Shown here: one piece after another, positions 34,853-44,581 of the stretch
Numbering within the stretch: the first letter of the stretch is position 1
Layout: each line of letters starts with the position of its first letter
Assembly (NCBI RefSeq): GCF_021223605.1
Contig: NZ_CP075175.1
Coordinates: forward strand, 3,241,501-3,305,500
Length of the DNA: 64,000 nt
Reading direction: 5' to 3'
Source of the DNA: Paenibacillus sp. 481
GTDB lineage: Bacteria; Bacillota; Bacilli; Paenibacillales; Paenibacillaceae
Notes under the pieces: model-generated
What the model was told of the DNA's origin: nothing
Databases searched by the model: none
What the model saw: the letters and a program-made list of their open reading frames with translations, nothing else
Translations under genes and position numbers: made by a program

Positions 34853-37800
34853 ATGAAACTTAACGGCTTACCTCCAAAACAAGGTTTATACGATCCTCAG
34901 TTTGAGAAAGACGCTTGTGGTATGGGCTTTGTTGCTCATATTAAAGGAAAGAAGTCCCATGACATCGTTCAGCAAGCATTGACTGTACTCGTCAATATGG
35001 AGCATCGCGGCGGTCAAGGAAGCGAGCCTAATACAGGTGATGGAGCTGGCATTATGCTGCAAATTCCACACCGCTTTTTTGTACAGGAGATGAAAGCGCA
35101 AGGTGTTGATCTACCTGCTGCAGGTCGTTATGGTGTCGGGATGCTATTCCTGTCCCAAGACGATCAAGTGCGGTCAAGTCATGAGTCAGCGCTTTGCCGC
35201 ATTATCGAAGAAGAGGGGCAAAGCTTTCTCGGCTTCCGTACGGTGCCGACGAACGATGAGAAACTCGGTCAATCGGCGAAGTCGGTTAAACCTTACGTGC
35301 GCCAAGTATTTATCGGGTGTAGCGACGACGTTCAAGATGAGTTGTCGTTTGAGCGTAAATTGTATGCCATTCGCAAACGGATCGAAAAAGCGATTCGCTA
35401 TTCGAATGACGAAGCGGCGGAATCTTTTTACATCCCAAGTATGTCGTGTCGTAAAATTGTATATAAAGGCATGTTAACGACAGAACAAGTAGGCCACTTC
35501 TACTTGGATTTGCAGAACGAGTCGTTAGAAACGGCTATTGCCCTTATACACTCTCGCTTTAGTACGAACACATTCCCAAGCTGGGAGCGTGCGCATCCAT
35601 ATCGCTACATGATTCATAACGGAGAAATTAATACGTTGCGCGGTAACGTGAACTGGATGCACGCCCGCCAGACGATGTGCGAATCGGAGCTGTTTGGCAC
35701 GGAGTTGGATAAGATTAAGCCTGTGATCGACCACGATGGTTCGGATACGGCGATGTTCGATAACACGTTCGAGTTTCTATATTTAGCAGGACGGCCGTTA
35801 ACCCATGTGGCCATGATGATGGTACCAGAACCATGGTCCAACCATGACACGATGGATGCGGCAAGAAAACAATTTTACGAATACCATAGCTGTGTGATGG
35901 AGCCTTGGGACGGACCTGCTGCCATGGCCTTTACAGATGGCGTGCAAATTGTGGCCACACTAGACCGCAACGGCTTGCGTCCTTCGCGTTACTATGTGAC
36001 GAAAGACGACCATATTATTTTAAGCTCGGAAGCAGGCGTGCTCGACATCGCACCGGAGAGCATTTTGTACAAAGATCGTCTGCGTCCAGGTCGCATGCTC
36101 GTTGTTGATACGGAGCAAGGCCGAATCATCGCAGATGAAGAAGTTAAGCAGAGCATTGCTGCTGAGCATCCGTATGGCGAATGGCTGGAGGAGCATTTGG
36201 TTGATCTGTCTGATTTGCCGGATGCACCAGAAGTGCCGGAACCGAAGCACGAAAGCGTGCAGCAGCGTCAGCAAGCATTTGGCTACACGTTTGAGGAGCT
36301 GCGCAAAGTGTTGGAGCCGATGGCGTCCAGCGGCGTGGAGCCTATCGGTTCGATGGGCTACGATGCTCCGTTAGCGGTGTTGTCGGAGCGCCCACAGCGC
36401 TTGTACAACTACTTCAAGCAGCTGTTCGCGCAGGTGACGAATCCGCCGATTGATGCAATCCGTGAAGAAATCGTTACGGCAACAGGCACGACAATCGGTC
36501 CGGAGCGCAACTTGTTGCTGCCAGAGCCGGAAAGCTGCCGCCACATTAAATTGGCGACGCCATTCTTATCGAATGAGCAATTTGCGAAGCTAAGACATAT
36601 TCGCCGTCCAGGCTTTAAATCGATTACGTTGCCGATTTTGTTTACAGCAGCAGACGGAGCAGAGGGCTTGCGTCAAGCGCTGCACACGATGTGCGAAGCG
36701 GCGGATCGGGTTATTAGCAAAGGACATAACGTCATTATTATGTCCGACCGTGGCATTGATGCGGAGAATGCAGCAATCCCGGCATTGCTTGCTGTATCGA
36801 GCCTGCATCACCATTTGATTAAACAAGGCACACGCACAAAGGTCGCGCTCCTTCTCGAATCAGGTGAGCCGCGCGAAGTGCATCATTACGCGCTGTTGCT
36901 TGGCTATGGCGTTAACGTCGTCAACCCTTATTTGGCGTTTGAATCGTTAGACGATATGATTCGTCAAGGGTTGCTGCGCGGTATAACGCACGAGAAAGCA
37001 GTTAAGAACTACATTAAAGCCGCCACTAAAGGCGTCGTTAAAATATTGTCCAAAATGGGCATTTCGACGGTACAGTCGTACCGCGGAGCGCAAATTTTTG
37101 AAGCGATCGGTCTGAAATCGGACTTTATTGACCGTTACTTTACATGGACACCGTCGCGTATTGGCGGTATCGGATTGGAAGAAGTTACGCGCGAAACGTT
37201 GATTCATCATGAACGCGCGTTCTCTGAACAAGAAGGCCGTGATACAGAACTTGACTCCGGTGGCGATTACCAATGGCGCAAAAACGGGGAGGACCATCTG
37301 TTCAACCCGCAGACGATTCATACTTTGCAAGAGTCTTGTCGTAAAGGCGATTACAAGTTGTTTAAAAAGTATACGAAGCTCGTGCAAGGTGAATATGCGC
37401 AAAATGGCACACTTCGTTCCATGTTTGAGCTGAAGCCGGCAGGTCCTGCTGTGCCACTGGAAGAAGTCGAATCCGTCGAATCGATCGTGCGCCGCTTCAA
37501 GACGGGCGCGATGTCGTTCGGTTCGATCTCGAAGGAAGCACATGAGACGCTCGCGATTGCGATGAACCGCATCGGCGGCAAGTCGAACTCAGGTGAAGGC
37601 GGAGAAGATTCAGGCCGCTTCTTCCGTGACAGCAACGGCGACTGGCGTCGCAGTGCGATTAAGCAAGTTGCTTCGGGTCGCTTTGGCGTAACTTCGAACT
37701 ACTTGGTTAACGCGGACGAGATTCAAATTAAGATGGCCCAAGGCGCGAAGCCAGGTGAAGGCGGACAGCTTCCAGGACGCAAAGTGTATCCATGGGTAGC

Positions 37801-39451
37801 TGAAGTACGCGGCTCTACACCAGGTGTTGGTCTGATCTCGCCACCGCCGCACCACGACATTTACTCGATCGAGGATTTGGCGGAGCTGATTTACGATTTG
37901 AAAAATGCGAACCCGCAGGCACGCATCAACGTCAAGCTCGTATCCGAGGTTGGTGTGGGTACGATTGCGGCTGGGGTAGCGAAAGGCCGTGCTGACGTTA
38001 TTCTCGTCAGCGGCTATGATGGCGGCACAGGTGCATCGCCACAAGGTTCGATCCGCCATGCGGGTCTGCCGTGGGAGCTTGGACTTGCCGAGACGCATCA
38101 GACGCTAATATTGAACAATTTGCGTGACCGGATCGTCTTGGAGACGGACGGCAAAATGATGACGGGCCGCGATTTGGCGGTTGCAGCATTGCTTGGCGCC
38201 GAAGAGTACGGCTTCTCGACAGCACCGCTCGTCGTTGTCGGCTGCATCATGATGCGCGTCTGCCAGCTGGACACATGTCCGGTCGGTGTCGCTACGCAGA
38301 ACCCAGAGCTGCGCAAAAACTTTACAGGTGACCCGCAGCACGTCGTCAACTTCATGCTCTTTGTTGCACAAGAGTTGCGTGAGCTGATGGCAGAACTCGG
38401 GTTCCGTACATTAGATGAGATGATCGGTCGTACCGAATGCTTGAATATTAAAGAAGCTTCCGACCATTGGAAGGCGAAGCATCTTGATCTGTCAGCCCTG
38501 CTGCACCAGCCGGAGCTGCCGGAAGGCTCCTCACGTATTAACGTGCGACAGCAAAATCACGGCTTGGAAGAGACACTCGACATGCAGCAGCTCGTACCAC
38601 TTGCTGCCCCTGCATTGGAGCGTCAAGAAGCTGTCGAGGCTGTGTTGCCGATCTGCAACGTGAACCGGGCGACGGGGACGATTTTGGGCAGCGAAGTGAC
38701 ACGCCGTTACGGCGCTGCGGGCTTGCCGGATGACACGATTCGCTTCACGTTTATCGGGTCGGCTGGTCAGAGCTTAGGTGCTTTCGTGCCGCGCGGAATT
38801 ACGTTAATGGTCGAGGGCGACAGTAACGACTACGTGGGGAAAGGTTTGTCTGGTGGCAAAATTATTGTCACGCCGTCTACAAAATCAACGTTTGCTGCGG
38901 AAGAGAACATCATTATCGGAAATACAGCATTTTACGGGGCAACGAGTGGCGAAGCTTACATTCGTGGTATCGCAGGCGAGCGCTTTGCGGTACGGAACTC
39001 GGGCGTCAACGTTGTCGTTGAAGGCGTAGGCGACCACGGCTGTGAGTATATGACAGGCGGACGCGTCCTTGTTCTCGGTCAGACCGGGCGCAACTTTGCG
39101 GCAGGGATGTCAGGCGGTATTGCGTACGTGTTGGATACGGATCGCACCTTCGTTCAGCGCTGCAACTTGGAGATGGTGCTGCTAGAGCCGATTGAAGATG
39201 AGCAGGAAGAAGCAGCAGTTAAAGCGATGATTGAAAAGCATGTTCAGTATACAGGCAGTACACATGGTGAACGTTTACTGTCCAACTGGGAAACGACGTT
39301 GTCGCAGTTAGTGAAAGTTATTCCGAAAGATTATAAGCGGATGCTAGAGCAAATCGCGACGATGCAAAATAAAGGCTTGAGCGGCGAAGCCGCGCTGTTG
39401 GCCGCGTTTGAAGCCAATATGCGCGAATTATCCCGTGTTGGCGGCAACTAA
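34853..39451 (+). CDS. gltB: Glutamate synthase (NADPH) large subunit
   Basis: The 1532-residue protein from ATG 34853 (the TTG at 34844 is not needed) has the N-terminal nucleophile Cys22 in [12 protein letters not shown], exposed after propeptide removal. The glutaminase domain spans to about 420, the central domain to about 800. The FMN/TIM-barrel domain from about 830 has [19 protein letters not shown] and the 3Fe-4S cysteines in [12 protein letters not shown] (about 1130-1141). The C-terminal beta-helix ([25 protein letters not shown]) follows. It converts glutamine and 2-oxoglutarate to two glutamates. The small subunit gene gltD is not adjacent. Confidence 0.97.
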   Translation: MKLNGLPPKQGLYDPQFEKDACGMGFVAHIKGKKSHDIVQQALTVLVNMEHRGGQGSEPNTGDGAGIMLQIPHRFFVQEMKAQGVDLPAAGRYGVGMLFLSQDDQVRSSHESALCRIIEEEGQSFLGFRTVPTNDEKLGQSAKSVKPYVRQVFIGCSDDVQDELSFERKLYAIRKRIEKAIRYSNDEAAESFYIPSMSCRKIVYKGMLTTEQVGHFYLDLQNESLETAIALIHSRFSTNTFPSWERAHPYRYMIHNGEINTLRGNVNWMHARQTMCESELFGTELDKIKPVIDHDGSDTAMFDNTFEFLYLAGRPLTHVAMMMVPEPWSNHDTMDAARKQFYEYHSCVMEPWDGPAAMAFTDGVQIVATLDRNGLRPSRYYVTKDDHIILSSEAGVLDIAPESILYKDRLRPGRMLVVDTEQGRIIADEEVKQSIAAEHPYGEWLEEHLVDLSDLPDAPEVPEPKHESVQQRQQAFGYTFEELRKVLEPMASSGVEPIGSMGYDAPLAVLSERPQRLYNYFKQLFAQVTNPPIDAIREEIVTATGTTIGPERNLLLPEPESCRHIKLATPFLSNEQFAKLRHIRRPGFKSITLPILFTAADGAEGLRQALHTMCEAADRVISKGHNVIIMSDRGIDAENAAIPALLAVSSLHHHLIKQGTRTKVALLLESGEPREVHHYALLLGYGVNVVNPYLAFESLDDMIRQGLLRGITHEKAVKNYIKAATKGVVKILSKMGISTVQSYRGAQIFEAIGLKSDFIDRYFTWTPSRIGGIGLEEVTRETLIHHERAFSEQEGRDTELDSGGDYQWRKNGEDHLFNPQTIHTLQESCRKGDYKLFKKYTKLVQGEYAQNGTLRSMFELKPAGPAVPLEEVESVESIVRRFKTGAMSFGSISKEAHETLAIAMNRIGGKSNSGEGGEDSGRFFRDSNGDWRRSAIKQVASGRFGVTSNYLVNADEIQIKMAQGAKPGEGGQLPGRKVYPWVAEVRGSTPGVGLISPPPHHDIYSIEDLAELIYDLKNANPQARINVKLVSEVGVGTIAAGVAKGRADVILVSGYDGGTGASPQGSIRHAGLPWELGLAETHQTLILNNLRDRIVLETDGKMMTGRDLAVAALLGAEEYGFSTAPLVVVGCIMMRVCQLDTCPVGVATQNPELRKNFTGDPQHVVNFMLFVAQELRELMAELGFRTLDEMIGRTECLNIKEASDHWKAKHLDLSALLHQPELPEGSSRINVRQQNHGLEETLDMQQLVPLAAPALERQEAVEAVLPICNVNRATGTILGSEVTRRYGAAGLPDDTIRFTFIGSAGQSLGAFVPRGITLMVEGDSNDYVGKGLSGGKIIVTPSTKSTFAAEENIIIGNTAFYGATSGEAYIRGIAGERFAVRNSGVNVVVEGVGDHGCEYMTGGRVLVLGQTGRNFAAGMSGGIAYVLDTDRTFVQRCNLEMVLLEPIEDEQEEAAVKAMIEKHVQYTGSTHGERLLSNWETTLSQLVKVIPKDYKRMLEQIATMQNKGLSGEAALLAAFEANMRELSRVGGN

Positions 39452-39464
39452 ATTATGGTAAGAT

Positions 39465-39511
39465 AGCTTTAGCCCAATCACTGTAACAAGTGAGGGGCTA
39501 AAGCTTTTTTT
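39465..39511 (+). terminator. Intrinsic terminator after gltB
   Basis: AGCTTTAGCCC (39465-39475) pairs with GGGCTAAAGCT (39495-39505), inner CACT/AGTG, then seven T. Confidence 0.9.
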
Positions 39512-39522
39512 GCCCTTAGACC

Positions 39523-41040
39523 GTGTATTCGATCCAGCAGCAACCACACTACATAAGAAACAGCGGTGATATGACAATGATGCAATCTCCTTGGAGCATT
39601 TATCGCACCTTTACCCGTGAAATGAACGTGTTTATCGGTGCAAGCATGATTAGCGCAATTGGCAGTGCCCTCATGTGGCCTCTGACCACGATGTTTGTCT
39701 ATTCGGTTCTGGAACGTTCGCAGGCCGAGGCGGGCTTCGTTATTTTTATGCAAATGCTTGGAGGCGTACTAGGGCAATTCGTTGGTGGAAGTCTTTATTA
39801 TCGGTTAGGCGTACGTCGTCTGTTGATTGGATCGTTAGCGGTAGCATCTTGCCTGCAAGTGTCCCTAATTGTGACGGCATACGGGGAATGGTGGATATAC
39901 GTGACAGCTATGTTTCTGTTGGGACTGATGACGTCCATGTCGATGCCAGCCATCCAATCGTTTATCGGTTTTCGTTGGGCAGAGCGGAGAACAGAACTGT
40001 TTAGTGCCATTTATGCGGCGAACAACTTGGGTGTCGCGATTGGTACGGCTTTAGCCGGAGTGCTGGCCGCTATTTCCTTTAATTTCTCATTTTTCATTAA
40101 CGGCATGACTTCTGCGGCATTTGCGCTGTTCTTTTATTTTTATTTAAAGAATTGGAAGGAAGACGGGATGTCCGTTCAGCAGCAGGCAAAGCTGCAATCG
40201 AAGCTGCAATCGAAGCAGGATGACGTCCATTCAGATGTTGGCCATGATCGAGCGGATACACAAAAAAATACGAAATCATCATCGATCCGCAGAATGACGA
40301 TTAAGATAAGTTCCGATCAGGCGCATGTAAGCAGCAGTTCGAAGGAGACTAGTACATTCCAACAAGCTAGAGTGTCTTCTGATGAGGATGAGAGTGGCGT
40401 GCTATCAGAACAAAGCCTATGGTACAAGCTAAAGCAGGTTCATATTTATTTGTTTATGGCACTTGGCTCCTTGTGTATATGGTTTGCCAACTCGATGTGG
40501 AACAGTGGGGTGTCACCACATATCACTGATGAGAAGATGGAACCGATCACATACAGCGCATTATGGACGCTGAACGGGTTAGTTATCTTTTTCGGACAGC
40601 CTTTTATTATGTGGTTAAAAAGTAAAATAGCCAAGTTACTAACCTCGCAATTGATTTGGAGTGCGGTATTTTACAGTCTTGCTTATATGGTTATGTTAAT
40701 ATTCCCATTCTATCCGGGCTTTGTGTTGGCTATGGTACTGGCAACGATAGGGGAAATGCTCGTATCTCCGGCTGTACCTGCATTTATCGCAGATAAGGCT
40801 GGACGGGGGGCCCCCTTTTATATGGGGCTTACGGGAGGAATTGGATGGTCTGGCCGTATGATAGGCCCGTTGCTATTGGGCATAACGTATGATTACAGTG
40901 GGCTTACAGGTGTCGCCGCTATTTCTCTTGTCGTCGCAGTGGCCGCTATTGCATCTTATGCCACACATGCTTCTTTACAGAAGCGGGGAAGGCAGTTGGA
41001 AAAATCGAGCGAAACCCATTCTTTTGACAGATGTTCATAA
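39523..41040 (+). CDS. Major facilitator superfamily (MFS) transporter
   Basis: The 505-residue frame begins with GTG 39523; ATG 39571 (MTMMQSPWS) is a plausible shorter start giving 489 residues, since the first 16 residues are unlike a membrane protein. Six helices, a long charged loop at about 210-300 rich in Gln, Lys, Ser and Asp (QQQAKLQSKLQSKQDDVHSD), then six helices. MFS motif A-like GGSLYYRLGVRRLL follows helix 2. The loop is unusually long. Substrate unknown; drug export is a usual role. Confidence 0.85.
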   Translation: MYSIQQQPHYIRNSGDMTMMQSPWSIYRTFTREMNVFIGASMISAIGSALMWPLTTMFVYSVLERSQAEAGFVIFMQMLGGVLGQFVGGSLYYRLGVRRLLIGSLAVASCLQVSLIVTAYGEWWIYVTAMFLLGLMTSMSMPAIQSFIGFRWAERRTELFSAIYAANNLGVAIGTALAGVLAAISFNFSFFINGMTSAAFALFFYFYLKNWKEDGMSVQQQAKLQSKLQSKQDDVHSDVGHDRADTQKNTKSSSIRRMTIKISSDQAHVSSSSKETSTFQQARVSSDEDESGVLSEQSLWYKLKQVHIYLFMALGSLCIWFANSMWNSGVSPHITDEKMEPITYSALWTLNGLVIFFGQPFIMWLKSKIAKLLTSQLIWSAVFYSLAYMVMLIFPFYPGFVLAMVLATIGEMLVSPAVPAFIADKAGRGAPFYMGLTGGIGWSGRMIGPLLLGITYDYSGLTGVAAISLVVAVAAIASYATHASLQKRGRQLEKSSETHSFDRCS

Positions 41041-41202
41041 AATTAACTTGTAATTCGACAAAAATAGAACGAAAATTTTGCAAACTTTCTTCCAGATTCC
41101 GACAGTATTACGCAATTGGTTAAGATATAATGATTATTGTCGCAACGTAACGGGTTTATGCTATACCTGCGGACTATTATGAAATAAGAGAGGTACAGGT
41201 TT

Positions 41203-41376
41203 ATGATGGAGAAGCAACAAGCGGAAGACCGCAATGTACAATCGTTGTCTACGTACGTTAGTCATACGGAAACCGTTAAGCTAGACATCATGCATGTGCT
41301 CCAGCAGCTAGGTATTGGCCCAGAACGGTGTCCGGAAGAAATTCGGCAAATGTTCCCCATGCATTCTGCATGTTAA
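41203..41376 (+). CDS. Small hypothetical protein, 57 residues
   Basis: AGAGAGG stands 8 bases before ATG 41203. The product (MMEKQQAEDRN; TYVSHTETVKLDIMHVLQQLGIGPERCPEE) ends at TAA 41376 with IRQMFPMHSAC. It is soluble, helical and has two cysteines. A strong hairpin terminator follows immediately, which favours a real gene. I recognise no family. Confidence 0.6.
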   Translation: MMEKQQAEDRNVQSLSTYVSHTETVKLDIMHVLQQLGIGPERCPEEIRQMFPMHSAC

Positions 41377-41382
41377 CACAGA

Positions 41383-41424
41383 ACATCCTCCGTTCATGTT
41401 CATTCTAACGGAGGATGTCTTATT
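41383..41424. terminator. Bidirectional terminator between small gene and XRE regulator
   Basis: ACATCCTCCGTT (41383-41394) pairs with AACGGAGGATGT (41407-41418), a 12-base perfect stem. It serves both converging genes. Confidence 0.85.
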
Positions 41425-41429
41425 CCCAG

Positions 41430-41801
41430 CTAGGGGCGCATCGAGCGCTCTGCGCGTACGAAAGCGATAAAGCGCCGAGCTTCCTCATCGGTTAGTTCGC
41501 GTCCATCTACAGTTAAGCGGAATTTTTTCAATAACGCTTCGTCTGCCAACTCCAGCTCATCTGCAAAGTCTCGCACAGATGGATCCAAGGTGAGATCCGT
41601 TTTTTCTGTTCTTCCTACTAAATAGTCAATAGATACACCAAAAAGATCAGCTAACTTTGTTAAGGTTTCAAAATCCGGCTTGCGGCGGTTTTTTTCGTAG
41701 TGCGACAAAGCTGCACGTGTAATGCCCACCATTGATGCTAATTCTTCTTGCGTCCATCCTTTATACTCTCGCAGTTCTGCGATTCGGTTTCCGGTACTCA
41801 T
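41430..41801 (-). CDS. XRE family transcriptional regulator, divergent from the EPS cluster
   Basis: 123 residues. The helix-turn-helix is at about 7-60 (IAELREYKGWTQEELASMVGITRAALSHYEKNRRKPDFETLTKLADLFGVSIDYLVG). A short C-terminal part (ELTDEEARRFIAFVRAERS) probably serves dimerisation. AGGAGG precedes the ATG. It is divergent from the EPS cluster, with inverted-repeat operators in the gap; one similar site also lies before the gene at 63340. I infer that it represses EPS expression, like SinR in B. subtilis but with a different operator. Confidence 0.85.
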   Translation of the reverse strand: MSTGNRIAELREYKGWTQEELASMVGITRAALSHYEKNRRKPDFETLTKLADLFGVSIDYLVGRTEKTDLTLDPSVRDFADELELADEALLKKFRLTVDGRELTDEEARRFIAFVRAERSMRP

Positions 41802-41878
41802 CTACTTCCGACTCCTCCTCATTTTTGCCCTAATGAAACAAAATGTCGCATAGAAACAAAATAGGCACAAAAAAAATG

Positions 41879-41907
41879 TTGACACGTTACATAATGTATC
41901 GTAAATT
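41879..41907 (+). promoter_or_regulatory. EPS operon promoter with XRE operator in the spacer
   Basis: TTGACA (41879-41884), spacer of 17, TAAATT (41902-41907). The spacer contains GTTACATAATGTATC (41886-41900), an inverted repeat. A second site, TGATACTTATTGTATCA (41920-41936), lies just downstream. The rest of the gap 41802-42156, with GTATCATTATAC at 41982-41993, has no gene. Confidence 0.7.
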
Positions 41908-42156
41908 AAAGAGGTCTTATGATACTTATTGTATCAATTCAAAGAAAATTCTAAAAAAATTCTAATAAAAAGAAACAATTAGTATCATTATACATCATTT
42001 TACGTGATTGCCACCACAGATTATTACTTCCACATGTCCAATCCATACACGCACAGAGCGTTCAGTGTTCCGACAATATTTTACTATACTTAGGTCAATT
42101 CCGCATCCATCATTTCAAACTTGTCTATTTACCTTGATTGAGAGGAAGCGTTGAAC

Positions 42157-42939
42157 ATGATAGATATTCATTGCCATTTGCTGCCTGGTATCGATGATGG
42201 CCCAGCTACCGAAGCTGAAGCGCTCCGCTTAGCGGCTGAAGCTGTGCGACAAGGTGTGCGAGTGATCATCGCCACTCCACACCATGCCACGAAGCGATAC
42301 TCCAACGAGCGAGAGCTTATTCGCGCCAAAGTAAAATCACTGATTGCGCTGCTCGACAAGCATCGCGTACCCCTTAAAGTACTGCCAGGCCAAGAGATGC
42401 GTCTGACCAAGCATTATGCCCAAGACTTTGAGGCTGGTGCGTGGCAGCCGTTGGCGGACAGCCGCTATATGTTAATCGAATGGCCGTCTACAGGTATGCC
42501 GGACGACTTTCTCGATTTTGTTCGCTATGCGAAGCAGAGACGCTTGCAAGTGATTGTGGCACATCCAGAGCGCAACCGCTCGATTATTCGCAAGCCGGAG
42601 CTGGCCTTAGCGCTGATCGAGCATGGCGTACTGTTTCAATTAACAGCCAAATCGCTGCTCGGCGGCTTTGGCCTCAAAGCGAAGCGCACAGCGCGGGCAT
42701 TGTGCCGCCAGCGCTGCGTTCATTTCTTGGCATCGGACGCTCATCATGTACAGCGTCGCGGATTTCATATGCGCGAAGGGTATAGAGAGCTGCGCCGCTA
42801 TATGGGGGCATTTTATGCTGAAGCGGTCAAGCGAAACGCGGTCAAGCTCGTAGCGGGTGAGTCTATTGTGCCGTTTCGCACGGCTTCTGTGCAGGCTCAT
42901 CATTCCCTGCTCCTCATTAAAGGAGGCTTTGACGCGTAA
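42157..42939 (+). CDS. CpsB/CapC/YwqE-type protein-tyrosine phosphatase
   Basis: The 260-residue protein from ATG 42157 (TTG 42151 is possible) has the PHP metal motifs: IDIHCHLLPGIDDGP, IATPHHATKRYSNERE, VAHPERNRSI and the C-terminal FLASDAHHVQRRG. It is a manganese-dependent phosphatase that removes phosphate from the BY-kinase CpsD. It is the first gene of the EPS operon and overlaps the Wzz gene by one base. Confidence 0.9.
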   Translation: MIDIHCHLLPGIDDGPATEAEALRLAAEAVRQGVRVIIATPHHATKRYSNERELIRAKVKSLIALLDKHRVPLKVLPGQEMRLTKHYAQDFEAGAWQPLADSRYMLIEWPSTGMPDDFLDFVRYAKQRRLQVIVAHPERNRSIIRKPELALALIEHGVLFQLTAKSLLGGFGLKAKRTARALCRQRCVHFLASDAHHVQRRGFHMREGYRELRRYMGAFYAEAVKRNAVKLVAGESIVPFRTASVQAHHSLLLIKGGFDA

Positions 42940-43688
42940 TGGAACTCGATTTAAAGCATATGCTCCATACGATTTGGAAGCGGAAATGGCTTGTTGCGTC
43001 CATTGTATTGGTAGCGATTACAGCATCAGCCTATTACAGCTACGTCGTCCTTAAGCCTATATACGAGGCATCCACTAAACTCATTGTCAACAAGACACGC
43101 ATCGAACAAGGCGAAAGCCATGTAAACCTGAATGACTTGAACGCAAATATCCAGCTTATTTCAACTTATAAAGAATTAGTTCGAACGAATTGGGTCGTTA
43201 ACGATGTATTAAAGGCGAAACCCGACTTGAACATGACTGCTGAACAATTGCTTGAAAATATTAAAGTATCCTCGATGAACGACACGCAGGTGATGACGAT
43301 TTCGGTCAGAGATGAGTCTTATGCGCGTGCCGTCGATATAGTTAGTAAAATTACAGAAGTGTTTATGGTTAAAATTCCTCAACTCATGGAAGTCGATAAT
43401 GTCACGTTGTTGACGGGTGCTGATCCGAAGGCGAACGCGAAGCCGGTAAAGCCGAATCCGGTGCTGAACATAACCGTTGTAGCTGCTATTGCGCTACTGA
43501 TCAGCACGGCAACCGTGTTTATTCTTCAATATTTTGATCATGCGGTGTACAGCGAAGAAGATGTTGAAGGTGCGATTCAGCTGCCAACGCTTGTCGTTGT
43601 TCCGAAAATGACACGGCGCGACTTTAAAAAGCCGAATATGAAGACGCGATCCCAGCAGGAGGACGACAACTATGCTGCGTCACTTTGA
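42939..43688 (+). CDS. Wzz/YveK-type chain-length modulator (BY-kinase adaptor)
   Basis: 249 residues, membrane segments at about 19-38 and 172-194. An extracellular domain lies between. The conserved pattern ends with NPVLNITVVAAIALL and a cytoplasmic tail (VEGAIQLPTLVVVPKM). It sits in the inner membrane, activates the kinase and sets EPS length. Its end overlaps the kinase gene by 17 bases. Confidence 0.88.
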   Translation: MELDLKHMLHTIWKRKWLVASIVLVAITASAYYSYVVLKPIYEASTKLIVNKTRIEQGESHVNLNDLNANIQLISTYKELVRTNWVVNDVLKAKPDLNMTAEQLLENIKVSSMNDTQVMTISVRDESYARAVDIVSKITEVFMVKIPQLMEVDNVTLLTGADPKANAKPVKPNPVLNITVVAAIALLISTATVFILQYFDHAVYSEEDVEGAIQLPTLVVVPKMTRRDFKKPNMKTRSQQEDDNYAASL

Positions 43689-44382
43689 TAAGCATGCGCT
43701 GCTTGCCACGCGTAATCCACTGTCTCCGGTATCGGAGGCGTATCGTTCACTATGTACACAGCTCCAATTTATAGGGAACGACGTTAACGTGTGGACGCCA
43801 CGCGTTATGGCGGTTATGTCTTCGGGTGTCGGTGAAGGGAAGACAACTACGGTTACGAATATGGCGATTACATACGCAATGGAAGGTAAACGAGTATTGC
43901 TGATCGACGGTGATTTGCGCCGATCCAGATTGCACCGCATTTTTGGCATGGATATGGGGAGAGGGCTGAGTCATTTGCTCCGCGGTGGGCACGACGCCGC
44001 AGATATAGCTCGGGAGACAGGGGTACGCAATTTGTCCCTCATTACGGCTGGCGCTAACGATTATAACTATGGAGAGCTGCTTGCTTTAAGCGGCTTTGAA
44101 CTTTTTTTGGAACGAGCTCGAGAAGTTTATGATGTCATTTTGTTTGATAGTCCGCCGGTGCTCGTTGTTAACGATGCCAAGTTAATTGCTTCCTGTTGCG
44201 ATGGTGTGCTGCTCGTCGTCAAGGCGGGGGTCACGAAGCGTGAAGCCTTAATGAAAGCCAAACAGCAGTTGGAACGTGTCCAAGCGAACATACTGGGCGT
44301 TGTGCTGAATGAAGGCGAGCAACTGAGTAAAGGCGAATGGCGGGCTTATTTCAAACAAGTGCGTCGCACAGCGCGGGAATAA
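43672..44382 (+). CDS. CpsD/CapB-type BY-kinase
   Basis: 236 residues. Walker A is SSGVGEGKTTT (51-60), Walker A-prime VLLIDGDLRRSRLH, Walker B VILFDSPPVLVVNDA. It autophosphorylates and partners with the Wzz protein. Unlike usual members, the C-terminus (GEQLSKGEWRAYFKQVRRTARE) has one Tyr in place of the YYYY cluster that is the usual phosphorylation site, so regulation may differ. Confidence 0.88.
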   Translation: MLRHFDKHALLATRNPLSPVSEAYRSLCTQLQFIGNDVNVWTPRVMAVMSSGVGEGKTTTVTNMAITYAMEGKRVLLIDGDLRRSRLHRIFGMDMGRGLSHLLRGGHDAADIARETGVRNLSLITAGANDYNYGELLALSGFELFLERAREVYDVILFDSPPVLVVNDAKLIASCCDGVLLVVKAGVTKREALMKAKQQLERVQANILGVVLNEGEQLSKGEWRAYFKQVRRTARE

Positions 44383-44581
44383 AATCATATTCATGTTGCA
44401 GTAGGTAATGTCTCCTATACCTTTATCATTGGAGATACTCGATCATGCTGTGGGCTTAAATAGCCTTAGACGTTTATCGTCAATGGTGTGGTGTGAGGCA
44501 GGGTTCGATGCCCTTACGGTACTTGAACTACGGTACTCAACGTACAATTCGCGAGTTATAAGTGAGGAAAGGATGTATGGC

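Noticed and set aside
36947-38371. Several antisense ORFs of up to 198 codons inside gltB
   Set aside because: They are shadows of a high-GC, strongly coded gene; no ribosome sites and residues unlike real proteins (Arg/His-rich).
44408-44581. N-terminal extension of the dehydratase
   Set aside because: 58 additional residues are unlike the family, and AGGAAAGG lies before ATG 44582.
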